Origin: Coffea arabica
Taxonomy: Eukaryota; Streptophyta; Magnoliopsida; Gentianales; Rubiaceae
Assembly: GCF_036785885.1 (NCBI RefSeq)
Contig: NC_092312.1
Coordinates: 12,852,001 to 12,916,000 of the forward strand
Length of the DNA: 64,000 nucleotides
Direction of reading: 5' to 3'
Shown here: positions 9,797 through 22,472 of the stretch, in pieces
Numbering within the stretch: position 1 is the first letter of the stretch
How the letters are laid out: each line of letters starts with the position of its first letter
Notes under the pieces: generated by a model
What the model was told of the DNA's origin: nothing
The model's database searches: none
Seen by the model: the letters and a program-made list of their open reading frames with translations, nothing else
Program-made: the position numbers and the translations under genes

Positions 9797-12700
9797 ATGA
9801 ATTCTCCATATGGGTTTTGGCTGCCTCTTCTCATTTGCTATTCTCTGGTATTCTTTTCAGCAAATACCATCGAAGCTGAAACAAAATCAAGAAAGCTTCG
9901 GGAGCTGATCTCCAAGAATTCCATTTCATCTGTTGTTGTCTTTGGTGACTCCACAGTGGACCCTGGAAATAATGACTATATAGGAACTGCTTTTAAGAGC
10001 AACTTCCCACCTTATGGGGAGGACTTCTTTGGCCACATTCCTACCGGGCGATTCAGCGATGGACGGCTTGTTACTGACTATTTGGGTAAGTTTTCCGGCT
10101 TCCCTTTACCTGCTTTTTTCTCCCTTTGCACCACATTATGGAGTCTGTTAACTACTTGTGGCTTTTGTTTGAGATTGTTTAGCTGAATATGTGGGGTTAA
10201 AAGAAACAATTCCGCCATATTTGGACCCAACACTTAGCGTGGAGGAGCTCATAACCGGAGTCAGTTTTGCTTCTGCGGGGTCCGGATTCGACCCTCTTAC
10301 AGCTAAACTAAGTGTACGTCTGGCTCTCATTCTCTTGCGTGTGTCTCCGAGATTTTTCTTCCCGTTCCATGACAGTTTTACAATAATGAAGGAGTAATTG
10401 TGTAATTGGTACTCCTGTTCTGCTAGGATTGGTTTCGGATTTGCATGGCAGAAAAGTGGCTCACTCATAAATCCACAAAATAATCTTGAACAGATTTTGT
10501 GATTCATGTTTGGACAAAATTAATAAAAAGGAGTACCTTTTTTTAAGGTGTGATGTATGTACGCTTAAAAAAATAATTGAAAATTGTGTTAAAAGAATGT
10601 TTTCACAAAACCTGTTTTATGTTTGTACAAAAGAAGCAGCAGTTCAGACAAGACCAAAATCGTAGTAGTAGTGATCCAGTATCAGGTATGACCGTGCAGA
10701 GTAGTTCATTTCTTTAATTATTCTGCAACCATTGAGTTCTGACCATAAATACAGCGTTTGTCATATTTCGTCACATCTCCATTGTCCACCTTGATAATTA
10801 TTGATCTACTGGTGATATTTCCTGCTTCGGTATGTAGCAAATATGTACGTGTGATGATGACCGTAATCGAATCCATTCAAACGTTTTTACATAAAAAAAA
10901 ATAGTAAATATGCAGAAATTCTATAATAGGCTATCCACGTTGAACTATCGCATTATAACTATACTCTCTCTCTCACATACACACAAGAAAAAAGAACCTG
11001 CTAGTCTTCATCCCTATATTTGGAGTTCCAATTGACGAGGGGCAATTTAAAATAGAATTACTCACAAATAATGGATTTAAATCAAACGTGCTCTAAAAGT
11101 GCATGTGATAAAATTTGAATCTTCATATAGCCCCGTCATGAATTGTATAAATATTCACTTTACTCCCTGTGATTTTTGCATTTATCCACGTAATTCCTCT
11201 ATGTTCTTATACAAGGTAATTAAGCCGTCGATTGATTTAGCATTTAAGTAAGGATACTATTGATATTTCAATTAACAACGTTATATATGTTAATTTTCGT
11301 CAAGTTTCCACTTTATATAAAATCATAGGGGATGAAGTGGACAATTTGAAACGTTAGAGGGGTTATGTGGTAATAGATGAAACCACATGGGGCCAGGCTA
11401 CATGTTACTTACCCTATTATTTACTTTGTGCTCTTTGATAAAATGCAATAGTTTAAGGTGACATAGTTTCCTTCTTTGCCGCTTCCAGTAATTAAAAAAA
11501 ATTGCAAGAAAATTCTTGGCTGTGCACCTCCTGAGACACTTAAACTGTGTAGAGTCGAGTAACACTAATCACTAATTAGAATCAACGTCTCAGAAGCTAC
11601 AGTTAACACGTTATGTATTGTTGCAGAATCCCAGAAGCAAGAACAAGTAATAACGTAAGAGATTGTCAAAGGAACTACAATCTAATATCGTATTGGTGCT
11701 TTTATAACGTGCTAAATGTGGCACCTGCACACAATTATGTACACGAATACGTACACATTCGTACTTGTAGGTATTTTTGGACTCTTGGGCATTAGGATAT
11801 CTTTGAGTTACTGGTAAAGATGATCTGCTTTTACACTCTTTTTTGGTAGTTTGGTTGTTTTGCTGGAAATTTTCTTGATAAGAAAGGCCAATTCCTTGTG
11901 ACTTTAAGCATGCATATTTGCAGGAATAAGTTTTAACTAGTAACTGTGTAAATTCTAAAAACCAGGTGATGATGCTTCACCAATAATAGTCCTTTTGAAC
12001 ATACGTACGTTATGGACATGCCATAATGTAAACCAGTTGCTTTACAGAAATTATTACCTTTCTGGTATAATAAATTAATAATGTACGTAGATCGAGTAGC
12101 AGAAAGACACTTCATCTGTAATTAAAGAAAGAAAGAAAAAACTTAAATCAGTCATGTAGAAGTTACTCCAATTATATTTCCTGAAAAAGTAGTTCAATTA
12201 GTTTGGTATGTTTTATGATGTGGCAGGGTGTAATTCCAATGCAGCAGCAACTAAATTATTTCAGAGAATACAAAGCAAGAATTGAAAAAGCCATTGGAGA
12301 GAAGAAAGCAAAAGAGCTGATTAACAAGGCCGCCTTTCTAATAAGCTGCGGCACAAACGACTACGTGGTCAATTACTTCAATGACCCGATTATGCAAATT
12401 AACTACACGGTCTCAGCTTACCAGAAGTTCTTGTTAGACAATGCCCACCAACTTCTCAAGGTTAGTCTTCTAAATCTTTTCATTATTAAGCATGCATGCC
12501 AATTATTCTAAACCTTGTAACTGCAAAAATTCCTAGGATTATTTAATTAGTGGGTTCGCAGCTTATGACTATATATAAATTGTGGCCTAAAAAGGGGAAA
12601 AAAACTATGAAAGTATGTAGATATTGTAGCCCAAGTGGTAGATATGTAGGGCCTGACGAAGTCATGCTCTGATTTCTAACTTTACACCCCCAGTAATGAA

Positions 12701-15700
12701 GATGGCACCGGAATTTATTTTTTAAAGTAAATTGAAGAAAAAATCATTGATTAGGATTTAGGGAAAATGTTAAAGAAACTTTCTAAGACAGATAATCCCT
12801 TAATGAGTTATTTGGTTGGATTTCTCTTCTTCTTTTTTTTTTTTTTGGACACAATAGATTCTAGTTAACGCCTACTCCTACTCTCTATTTGGGAGAAAGG
12901 GGAATCCAAAGTAGGGTTGTCAACGGGCCGGATCCGGGCCGGAATTCATTATTCCGGACCCAGACTCGAATTACTATGTCGGATCCGGACCCGACCCGTT
13001 TATCCGACGGGTCTTTTATTCTACGTTCCGGATCCGGATCCGGCGGTCCCGGATCCGGATCCTGGTCTACCCGAACAAATTTACCAAATTTTATAATTTC
13101 TAATAAAAATGAGAAAAAAATATATTTGTAAACTAATTTCTAACTAATGCAAAGAAAAAATCAAATAAGAAAAGAAATCAAATTAATTTTATTAAAATAC
13201 ATCACCCTAATCAAATTATATTGATAAATATATATTTTTTAAATTATTAATTCATTTATATCCGGATCCGGGTCTAATACGGGTTGGAATACTATATTCC
13301 GTATCCGACCCGTTTTTTTGTTTGACAAAACGGATCCGGGAAACGGAATTAAATCCCTACCCATACCCGCAATAATTTCACGGATCCGGTCCGGATCCGG
13401 GTCTAGACCCGACCCGTTGACAGGCCTAATCCAAAGGAATAAAGGGAAGAGAATTTGGAGGAAACTGAATTGTAACCAGACCAGTCAAACTAGTGAAAAT
13501 TTTAGAATGCAAGTTAAGGGATTTGATTTCTTAACCTATATCCAGAAGAATATTAAAATCTCTTTCTAGTATTCAGCTACTCTATAAGTGGTTGGTTAAA
13601 ATACGGTTGGATTTCAGGATACTAAAAATATTTAAGGGCATGCTGACACTTTCAACAAACATTTATTTTGCATTAGTTTCGTCCAGGCTGTCCTACTGGG
13701 TTCCGTACACACAATGTGGAGCTTCGTGGTGAGTTTTCCACCATGGCCACCGCAGCCTCGTCCCTCTCAGCCCCTCTTTTTGCGAATGTGGTTATTTTTG
13801 TCCCAGCCATCTTTGAAGTTTCGGGTGAAATTGAATTTTTCAACAAATAGACTAATTTTTAATATTTTTTATCTCACATATATTATATTATTAAAATTAA
13901 CATGTAATCAGATAATCTTTCATCTAAAGTTAAACCACATTATTAATTTATGGTCATAGAAAAAAGAATAAGATCAATGGTTAACTGGGGAAGGATTGGT
14001 TGGGTGTTACGAGGGGAGGACGATAAGTAAGAAGTCCTATATTCAAAATCTCCCACTTACAAAAAAAAAAAATCTACGGTCAATTACGTTTCCAATATTA
14101 GTAAAGAATTTTCTTTTCAATTTTTGATCTAATATTCATGTTTTCTAAATAGGATTTATACGTTCGATTTATTAATCTATTCTTACAAAATAATTTATCT
14201 TTTAGAATTCTGTGTACATTGAGCTAGCTTCTCTCAATTACCATAAGAACGTCAATGATAGAAGAAAACTATTAGTTTTAATCACTAATGGAAACTTAAC
14301 CACAAAACACACACACACAAAATATTCATCAATGTGCAGCAAGTTGATACAATGTTTAATGGTGGCATAATTGCAGGGATTAATAGATGAGGGAGCACGG
14401 AATATTGGTTTAGTGGGGTTGCCACCAATGGGGTGCTTGCCTGTTGTAATAACCCTTAATTCGATCAGTGCATTTCATCGAAATTGTATTGAAAAGTATT
14501 CCTCTGCTGCAAGGAGTTACAACGAGGGGCTTCAAGAAATGTTGGCTTCTGCCCGACGCTCCGATATCAATCTAGTTTATGGTGACATTTACAATCCGAT
14601 CAATGACATGATCCAAAATCCTAGCAAATATGGTCAGTGCATTTACTCCTCATTTGCATTGGTTTTCCTTCTTATTTTTTGGCATGTTATTTTGGTCATA
14701 ACTAAAATTGCAGATTAATGCTGTATGTTTCTAGTTTTCCTTTTTTTTTTTTTACTCCCTATGTTCATAGGAACCTATTGCTAGCTTATCTAGGTAGCAA
14801 ACCCCAGGATTATGTACAATTCAAAAGGCAAAGACATCTACGTGCAAGATTTTGGACTTTGGGACCTCTATCACACTTTTAGCTGTTGGAGTTGTGGTTT
14901 TTTAAATGTGGCATTTATCTCTTACTCCCTACCTCCTATATAAATATAGGCTCACTTTCCTTTTGTATCTATCCCAAATTATAGGCCCATTTCCTTTTTT
15001 AAAAAAGTAGTTAGTTTGTTATTTTACTAACATACTCATATTTAATGTATATATTTATTAGAAATTTTTTAATATATTAGTTGCCTTCTAATGGCTCCAA
15101 ATTGAAAATTTTGATTGTTTGGTAATTTTATTTTTGTTGTTCATTTTAGTGAAAAATGTAACATTAAGTCGATTGACTCTTGCATTGAAAAATTAAAGTA
15201 CTCTAAATTCCAAAAACAATATAGTAACATGTGACTCTTACTTTGAATAAATGATCCAATATTAATAAAGGGGTATTTGAGGAAAGTATGAAGAAAAAAT
15301 AATTAATGTAACTACATTAATAAAATTTCTTAATCTGTGTAAAAAAAAAAATATATCTACCTTTATGAGACAGATATCATTCTAAAATATCTCGTAACAT
15401 GAGCGTAAAAGCAAAATGTATAACAGAAGATTCAAAGCCAAGAACTTGGTTGCATACTTGAAATCTATGGAGTAGTATTGAAGAGCAAATATGCGAAACT
15501 AGGAAAAAGCAGGCAGCATTTCGTCTTTTAACATATTATCTTGTTTTTTTTGTTTTGTTTTATGTATACAAATAACTTTATAAAAAAGGGATAATTTCAT
15601 AAACCTTTCCTGAGGTTTCTAACTATTTCACTTAGCTCCCTCAAAATTTTAAAAATTACACATACCTTCCTTGATTTGACACTTTGGTAATCAAACATTA

Positions 15701-16902
15701 AAATAAGGTCAAAAATTTAATGCATACCCTAAAATGCCCTTATCTTATAAAAGTTTAATTTATTCTTTTAAACAATTATAAAATAAATGGGCACAATTAC
15801 AAAAAGAATAAATGTCAAATATTTCATGCTGATATTTGTTGTTTGATGACCAGCTATCGCTACAATAGGTTACTTTTCATAATGTTTTACTGGGAATAGA
15901 GATTCTTTTTAAGATAGAGAACAAAGAGTTATTTTGATTTTTCTTTTAAGTTTGTGGACTGGTTCAGTGGTAGAACTACCATAGTGTGGTAGTGATTTTG
16001 GGCAATTTATTTTAGGCTATTGTTGATTTATTCTTGATTTTGATATCAAAAAAGGAAAGATAAAAACAAAAGCTACAAAAAAAATTGAATGACAAAGAAA
16101 ATTATCAAAAAAATATTACTCCTTCCGTCTCAATTTATTTGTCATGTTTCGAAAATCTAACTTTTTAAGAGCGGTGCTTTGATTGTGATATTTTATTTTT
16201 CTTTCTAATCTTACTTCGCAAATTCAAAAATTTGAATGACAACATACATATGATTAAAAGAAGGGTATATATTGAAAGGAGAGATTAAAAGGTGTTTTGA
16301 CTTTCTTTAAATGACAAATATTTTAGAACATTATAAAATAAAAAAGTATAACAATTTTAATGAGACAGAAGGGTACTAGTTTGATGTTTGATCAAGATAG
16401 AGATTAAGAACAACATTGATAGTTCTTCAGATTTTCTCATCCTTTATATAAGCATGTCAAACAAGGGAGTTTTATTAGAATGCTAAAATTGGTATTGCCA
16501 TGTTAAATTTTTAAATGGGCATGGGAGGTATATATAATTTTTAAAACCTTAGGGGTGTTAAGTAAAATTGTTAAAAACCTTGGAAGAGGTTCCTGAAGTT
16601 ATCCCTTATAAAAAAATTCTTGTCTTTTTCAGCGTCTCAATCTCGCCATTCCTTAACGGTACCACCACATTTTGATGTAACACTAAGAATGGTCTCCAAT
16701 GTCTGTAGGTTTCGAAGATATTAATACTGGTTGTTGTGGGACTGGACTGATTGAAGGATCATTCTTATGCAATCAAGAGTCCCCAGTTTGCCCTGATCCG
16801 TCAAAGTTTATCTTCTGGGATGCAGTACATCCAACTCAAGCAGCATATTACAATTTGTTCAAGTCCCTACGTTCACTCGTTGATTCCTTCATGAGGGGAT
16901 AA
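9797..16902 (+). CDS. GDSL esterase/lipase (gene A)
   Basis: Five exons: 9797-10085, 10183-10313, 12227-12460, 14377-14632, 16709-16902, giving 367 aa. All introns are GT-AG and phases agree. A hydrophobic signal peptide opens the protein. Block I is VVVFGDSTVDPGNN with the catalytic serine at 52. Block II is GVSFASAGSG, block III is CGTNDYVVNY (Asn 184), and block V is WDAVHPT (Asp 341, His 344), so the Ser-Asp-His apparatus looks whole. Conserved cysteines occur in NTGCCGTG and FLCNQESPVC. By family it hydrolyses ester bonds in the secretory or extracellular space; the substrate is unknown. It most resembles Arabidopsis At5g45960 from memory. The gene spans 7.1 kb because introns 2, 3 and 4 carry transposons, whereas gene B, with the same exons, spans 2.7 kb. 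Confidence 0.92.
11143..11414. mobile_element. Fold-back MITE, Mutator-like (family M, degraded copy 4)
   Basis: It lies in intron 2 of GDSL gene A. The left end holds TATTCACTTTACTCCCTGTG and the right end, read inverted, GGGTAAGTAACATG, then blocks around CCACATAACCCCTC that mirror CCACGTAATTCCTC on the left. The layout matches the other family copies, but the left terminus has decayed and no target duplication is clear. Confidence 0.5.
12912..13428. mobile_element. hAT-type non-autonomous transposon with GGATCC-rich ends
   Basis: It lies in intron 3 of GDSL gene A. The ends are inverted: TAGGGTTGTCAACGGGCCGG on the left and, from the other strand, TAGGCCTGTCAACGGGTCGG on the right. An exact 8-bp target duplication, ATCCAAAG, sits at 12904-12911 and 13429-13436, which with the TAGGG-type ends indicates the hAT superfamily. 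The outer ~150 bases on each side are packed with CCGGATCCGG or half copies of it (about ten GGATCC hexamers by eye), while the middle (13060-13260) is almost pure AT. No transposase frame is present, so it must have been moved in trans. Confidence 0.85.
13985..14072 (+). mobile_element. SINE-like fragment with poly(A) tail (copy 1)
   Basis: It lies in intron 3 of GDSL gene A. The sequence GGATTGGTTGGGTGTTACGA, then a degraded pol III B-box-like stretch (atattcaaaatctccc), ends in 12 A residues. It aligns along most of its length with 26251-26345, where the B box reads GGTTCGACTC. No target duplication was found. Confidence 0.4.
15586..16607. mobile_element. Fold-back MITE, Mutator-like (family M, copy 3), with a nested element
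   Basis: It lies in intron 4 of GDSL gene A. The inverted ends are AAGGGATAATTTCATAAACC and, from the right, AAGGGATAACTTCAGGAACC, continuing through GAGGTTTCTAAC / AAGGTTTTTAAC and ACTTAGCTCCC / ACTTAACACCCC. Flanks are both (T)TATAAAAA, so a target duplication is likely but A-rich and imprecise. A Stowaway-type MITE is inserted at 16119-16373. Confidence 0.65.
16119..16373. mobile_element. Stowaway-type (Tc1/mariner) MITE
   Basis: It begins CTCCTTCCGTCTCAATTTAT and ends, read inverted, CCCTTCTGTCTCATT. A TA dinucleotide flanks each end (16117-16118 and 16374-16375). The CTCCNTCCGTC terminus and TA target mark the plant Stowaway group. It is nested inside a family M MITE, so it is the younger insertion. 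Confidence 0.75.
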
Positions 16903-19392
16903 CGCCAATCAATTGTCTCCTTGTTGTCAATGTAATGGCGTGCGCAAGAATTTGTAAGGAGGTCACATTTACAACACGAAAAAGAAAATAAATTTAAATA
17001 TTGTGTACATCAGTTTGTTGTGTTTCATGTAAATGAATCTCGTTCAACGAAAAAAAAAAAGGGGCATAATAGAAATTACTGCATTATTGAAATATGTTGA
17101 ATCTTTTGTACTTCGATTAACTCTCTCTTTCGCTTTTGTATTTGTGAAGATTGGTAGGAAAATTTTTCTTTCCTATTTTCTTCCTAAACGATTGATGAAC
17201 TAAATGATTGGGATGCCCTTAGCAAACATATATATTGACAGAATGAGTATATTAATTAGTTTGATTAATTGCCACCTTCAAGCTTTTGGCCTGCCTTCAT
17301 ATATTTGCAAGAGTATTTTTGAAACTTGCAAATTTTCAAGCTAGCTACTACTTCAAAAGTGGAATATATACAATTGATAAGCTTTAACTAGGTAGTCAGA
17401 AGTGAGGATGTGATTGTGGTAATCTATTCTTTATACTCGGTCATTTCCTATGATTTGATCAAGTGAAGATGGTTTATGGTTTCTTTGCACGGCTTTTTGC
17501 AGCCTAGCCGAGAGTTTTAATTATCTTCTCAATTAGAGCCTTCCCCTTTCAAAGTTTTCTTAAGCTCATCTCAGACGGTGTTTCTTTAGGAAATCCTAAT
17601 CTTGCCGCCCGTTCAGGAGCAACGAGAGACTCTTCTAGCAAACTAATTGCAGCTTTTGCGCTTTTGGATGGGATTCGTCTTTGGTTTCATCATATATAGT
17701 TTGAAAGATTGATGATGTGCTCATTGAGCTTGATTCATATATATAACCAATGCTGTAAGAGCATCATTAGTAGGCCTTGTTCTATTGATCGGAGGATTCA
17801 GCAAATTAACCTATTGATCAATCCACAAGAATTGCGAACTCAATTCCATTTACAAAGAGTCAATCAAGTAGCATGTTTTAGCTAAGGAAGAATGTAATTG
17901 AAGAAGAAACATCACTTTTGATTTTTCTCTTTGCCCATGTTAGCGAAGGATTTCTAACATTAGATCCTTTCCTTTGTGCATATTTTTGAATTTCGTCATT
18001 ATGATGTAGTGATTCTTTTTTACTCAATTAGGGGATGGGCTATATATTGATGACTTATGGCCTTTTAGGGAGAGATGAAGTGAGTGCTTAGAAGTTAGAA
18101 ATCGGGCTTCCATCCAAGTAAACACCTTTTTGGGTTTTTTTTTTTCTCTTTTTTTCCGAGTGGATTATATATACTTAGCAGGATTATATTTTTAGTTATT
18201 TTTAAAGGATTTGTCTAACGGGTACTAAGAATAATAGTCTCTGCTGCTACTTTTATAAATTGTACATACTAACCAGCTGGATAATGGGCATTTAAATAAA
18301 TCTTTTTCGGATGCATTAAAAGAGATAAGAAATAACTTAATCTCCTGCATGCAGTAGTACCGAAGATCCTTAGTTTGCTCTAGCTTTTATTTATTAGTTT
18401 GCTAATTTCCCTTCACCACAAGTTTGGTAAGAAAATATGGAAATTGCAATAAAGAATAACAAGCAATATATAATCAAGTTAGGTATGAGGTTTTATACAA
18501 TACTCTCATCCATCCGAAATATACTTCCACCTATACAATCTACAGAAAGATGATTCTGAAACAAAGAACAATATATAGTTATCCACGTAGTAACATTAAT
18601 TCCTAGCTAGTCATCATATAATATCAGTTGGCAAATATTTCGTAAAACGTAAGATTTATCTAATTAACTTATATGGAGGTGTAGACCAACCACCTTTTTG
18701 CATAATTATGTATCAAATTCAATTTGAAAAAAAAAAAAAAGTGTTCAAATCTAGACCCTTAATTAACTCAGAGATAAAAGTCTTTCACATATCCGTTAGG
18801 TAATAGTCTAACTTTTCACCAAATTTTGTGCTAAAAGAGTTTTAGTTTAGCTTCAGTTGCCCGACCTGGAGAAATATTTGATGCCATGGTCATGTCTACA
18901 TTGCTTGCCCCTCGACTTCTGTGTTCTTTTCACCCTTTCGTGTTCCATACTTCTATGAGCAATGGTCCTTGATCTCCAATCTGAAAATTCCTTGGCCTCA
19001 GCTTTGCCATGGATTGCTTCATTAAGTTAAAGTCAAGATATTTTCTTGTTGGAACCGGCAAAGTTGGTTCAGAAGGAAAAGGGTAGTTGAGAACTCATTG
19101 AAACAATTCACGAACAATTTGGTGTAGCCTCCAATCTCATCAAACCAAAACCAAATAGGAACTGTCGAATCTAGTTGTTACCTCAACCAAAGGTTAAAAA
19201 CAAAAATTAATAAAAAGGTAAGCTTTATATATTGTAGCCTACACTTGTTAACATGATAGAAAACCAACCTTTTTGAGGCCTATGCATGATTGATTACTTT
19301 ACTTTGATTAGCTCCACAGATATAAGGCTGGCTGGCTGGCTGGCTTTTCATCATTTGTTCTTGCATACGGTTCTTTGAGCTTTCGAGTTATC
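16903..19392. other. Intergenic between GDSL genes A and B
   Basis: It holds the 3' end of gene A and the promoter of gene B. I recognise no other gene. A (GGCT)n run, about four units, lies at 19328-19345, about 50 bp before the start codon of gene B, preceded by a weak TATA-like GATATAAGG. Confidence 0.4.
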
Positions 19393-22126
19393 ATGATCAG
19401 TTCTATGGGAAAAACTAGCATTTTCTCTCTTCTGCTCCTTCTGTTGTTTCTTTCTGGCACTATTTTCATTTTCCAAGCAAAGGCAGAAACACTAAACAAT
19501 GCCGGGAAGAATTCAGTTCGAGCCATTTTTGTTTTTGGAGATTCTACTGCGGACCCTGGAAATAATAACTACATAAGCACCGCATTTAAGAGCGACTTTC
19601 CACCTTATGGAAGAGATTTCTCCAACCAAATTCCAACGGGAAGATTTACTAATGGAAGGCTGGCTAATGATTATATTGGTGAGTCCCTAGTAGTAGTACA
19701 TTTGATTTCTTTCTTTGAGTGAAATTAAGAAACAATTAAGTTAAAGATCAAAAACCTATACATATGTACAATGTTTAAGTACCATGATTGTATGTATTTT
19801 TTTTTAAAATTTTAATTTTTGCATACATGATTGTAACACACAAATTTGGTCATGGTTATAAAGTGCAGCCAAATACCTTGGTATCAAAGATTTAGTGCCA
19901 CCTTATCTGGATCCAAACCTCAAAATTGAGGAATTGGTGAGTGGAGTCAGTTTCGCATCTGCTGGATCCGGATTTGACCCGCTCACACCACGAATAGGGG
20001 TCTGCTGTCTCCATCACTCTCTCTTAACTAGCTAGAACGAAAATAATTCAGAGTTATAAAACCCATATGCTGAATTTTTTATTAAAAAAAAAAATTTTTT
20101 TAACAATCTTCTGCAGAATGTGATCTCCCTGTCAAAGCAGCTGGAGTACTTCAAAGAGTATCAATTAAAAGTGGCCGCAGCAATCGGGCAGGAGAAGACT
20201 GGAGAACTAATAAGAAATGCCATGTTCCTTGTTAGTGCTGGCACAAACGACTTTGTCGTCAATTATTTCACTATGCCGATTCGAAGGAAAAGCTATACCA
20301 TTTCAGCTTACACAGACTTTTGTCTGCAAAACGTACAGCATTTCTTGCAGGTTGGTTCCCCACCCAACCCCGGCCCAAATTGCAATTTGTATAATTTTTC
20401 TTTTCATCTAGACAGCTAATATTTGCATCGTCATGTACGTATATGTTGTTGGCTTCTTGATTTTCTTTTTCAATACGGCATTGAATTCAAGGGAATTATG
20501 GCGCTGAATGAAACATAGAAATAAATGTTGGTCCAATCTTGAGCTTCAACCATATGGTCCATAAACATGCATCTGTATATTTTAATAGAAAGTAGCCTTT
20601 TATTGATCTTTACTTGCAAAGGCAGGGACGGAAAACTATAACTTGATGCTCTCTCTCTCTCTCTCTCTCTCTGTTTTTTTTTTTTCCCAAAATTTTTTTC
20701 CCTTTTGGGAAAAAAAATTTCATGGTCCCTTCAAAGATGGTGGTAGTATGGGGAAGAGGGGAAACACAATTTTGATTGTGTTTGGATAGCCAACTTTTGA
20801 ATCTTTTATTTTGTCATTATGAACACTACATCTCTAAAATAGTTGGACGTGGGTTGACTGTCTGTGCATGAAATTTAACAGTTTTTGTGGCTCAGATTAA
20901 TTGAAGGTCCAACTTTTCTATGTGAAAGTGAGCAATTGTTGTTTCCTAAGTCCTAATCCCTTCCAAAGCACAGAAGATTAGCAAAACACGAATAATTAAT
21001 GGTCGAAGCTAAGCTGGTATACACTTAATTAGAAGAAGTTTCCAGCAGAAATGATGCGATTGCGTGATTAATGTGGAAGTCAAGATGGCCACCAACCATG
21101 GTGACTATTGGGTCAGATCGGTGCGAGGAATTTAATGTGTCAAATGATCATTTGTGTTGAACTGCATTAGAGAAAATAGAACTATGTTAACTAACAGATA
21201 TGCAGTGGACACTTATTAAGAGTTTTTTTTTTATATTTTTTTTTATAAAAATATATAGTTAATTTAAAAAAGTATTCAAATGTAAGAATGTAATACTACA
21301 TATATAAGTGTTTACATTCACAAAAGGTTTACTAATACCAATCATTCACATATGTGTGTGTGTGTGTGTGTGTGAGAAATTAATGAAGGAAACTAAATCT
21401 TCTTTTGGTTTTTAATATTTGGAAGGATTTGTGGGATGTTGGAGCTCGACGAATCGGAGTTGTTGGGCTGCCACCGATGGGTTGTTTGCCGGTTGTCATT
21501 ACCATCTACGCCGATCACCCCCTAACGAGTCGCGGCTGCGTCGAAAGTATGTCGTCCGTCGCTCAGGATTACAATCGGAAACTCCAGAACCAACTGAACG
21601 CCACCCAAATCAGATTAGCAGCTAATGGTTCTCGAATTGCCTATCTGGACGTCTATGGGCCATTGGCAGAAATTACATCCCAAGGCCGTAAATATGGTTA
21701 GTCCCCCCATTTTTTATAAGCTAGCTATGTTGAAGGATTTCATAAACCACCATTTTTTTTTCCTTTTTTTTTGTCATGACTTAATTAATCACTTTCCAAG
21801 ACTAATAATTAACCCATTTAATTTTAGTGTTTTTCTAAAGGGGGTATTCGTTAATATGCATTTTGCTTAACTTTGAATTATTAGGTTTGTGAGAGTCACA
21901 GATTGAACTGCCAATTTATTGTGTACGTGTAGATTTTGACGAGGTTAGCAGAGGTTGTTGCGGCACGGGGTGGCTTGAAACATCATTTATGTGCAACCCC
22001 AGGTCGTTCGTTTGCCCGGATGCATCCAAGTACGTGTTTTGGGACTCAATCCACCCAACCGAGAAATCATACGGCCTTGTCTTTCAAGCCCGTCGGCCTA
22101 CGATTGATTACATTGTCAGTGATTAA
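19393..22126 (+). CDS. GDSL esterase/lipase (gene B)
   Basis: Five exons: 19393-19678, 19869-19999, 20117-20350, 21426-21696, 21933-22126, giving 371 aa. A second in-frame ATG at 19405 would give 367 aa, the length of gene A; the upstream TTG is not a start. The long hydrophobic leader (SLLLLLLFLSG) is a signal peptide. Block I is FVFGDSTADPGNN with Ser 51, then GVSFASAGSG, AGTNDFVVNYF and WDSIHPTEKSYG, so the catalytic residues are all present. The donor of exon 2 (GGG then gtctgc) is weak but keeps the 131-nt exon. Close in sequence and exon lengths to gene A, from which it lies 2.5 kb downstream in the same direction: a tandem duplicate. Both resemble At5g45960 from memory. The substrate cannot be inferred. 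Confidence 0.92.
20676..20722. repeat. Small AT-rich hairpin in intron 3 of GDSL gene B
   Basis: TTTTTCCCAAAA and TTTTGGGAAAAA face each other across a short loop just after a (CT)n run at 20651-20672. It could fold as RNA, but it is low-complexity and no function is implied. Confidence 0.4.
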
Positions 22127-22472
22127 TGCTTCCTTCGTTAACCTCTCTATTCCTGCACTAATTCAAATTATACCTCAAGTAAATGTCTATCGACTTAATT
22201 ATCTGAAAAAAGCTAGAGTTCATTCATCTCAGTTTGGTTATTCGTCGAATTCGCAATAAAGAAACCGCTTTTGCATTTCAATAATATCTCTTCTAACAAT
22301 TCATTTCATGAGTACAATTAATAAACGACGACTGCACTCAAGAATTTGCAACCCTTTTTTTTTTTTTTTTATCCTCAACTCAATGCATAATTAGCAGCCC
22401 TTTTTCTTTTTGGAGCTTAATTTCTTTCAGCATAGCAAACTCACAAGATGGCTAAGCAAAACAATTCTTTCC
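22127..22472. other. Convergent 3' ends of GDSL genes B and C
   Basis: The 346-bp gap between two stop codons facing each other must hold both 3' untranslated regions. Transcript overlap is possible. A poly(T) run lies near 22351-22370. Confidence 0.5.
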
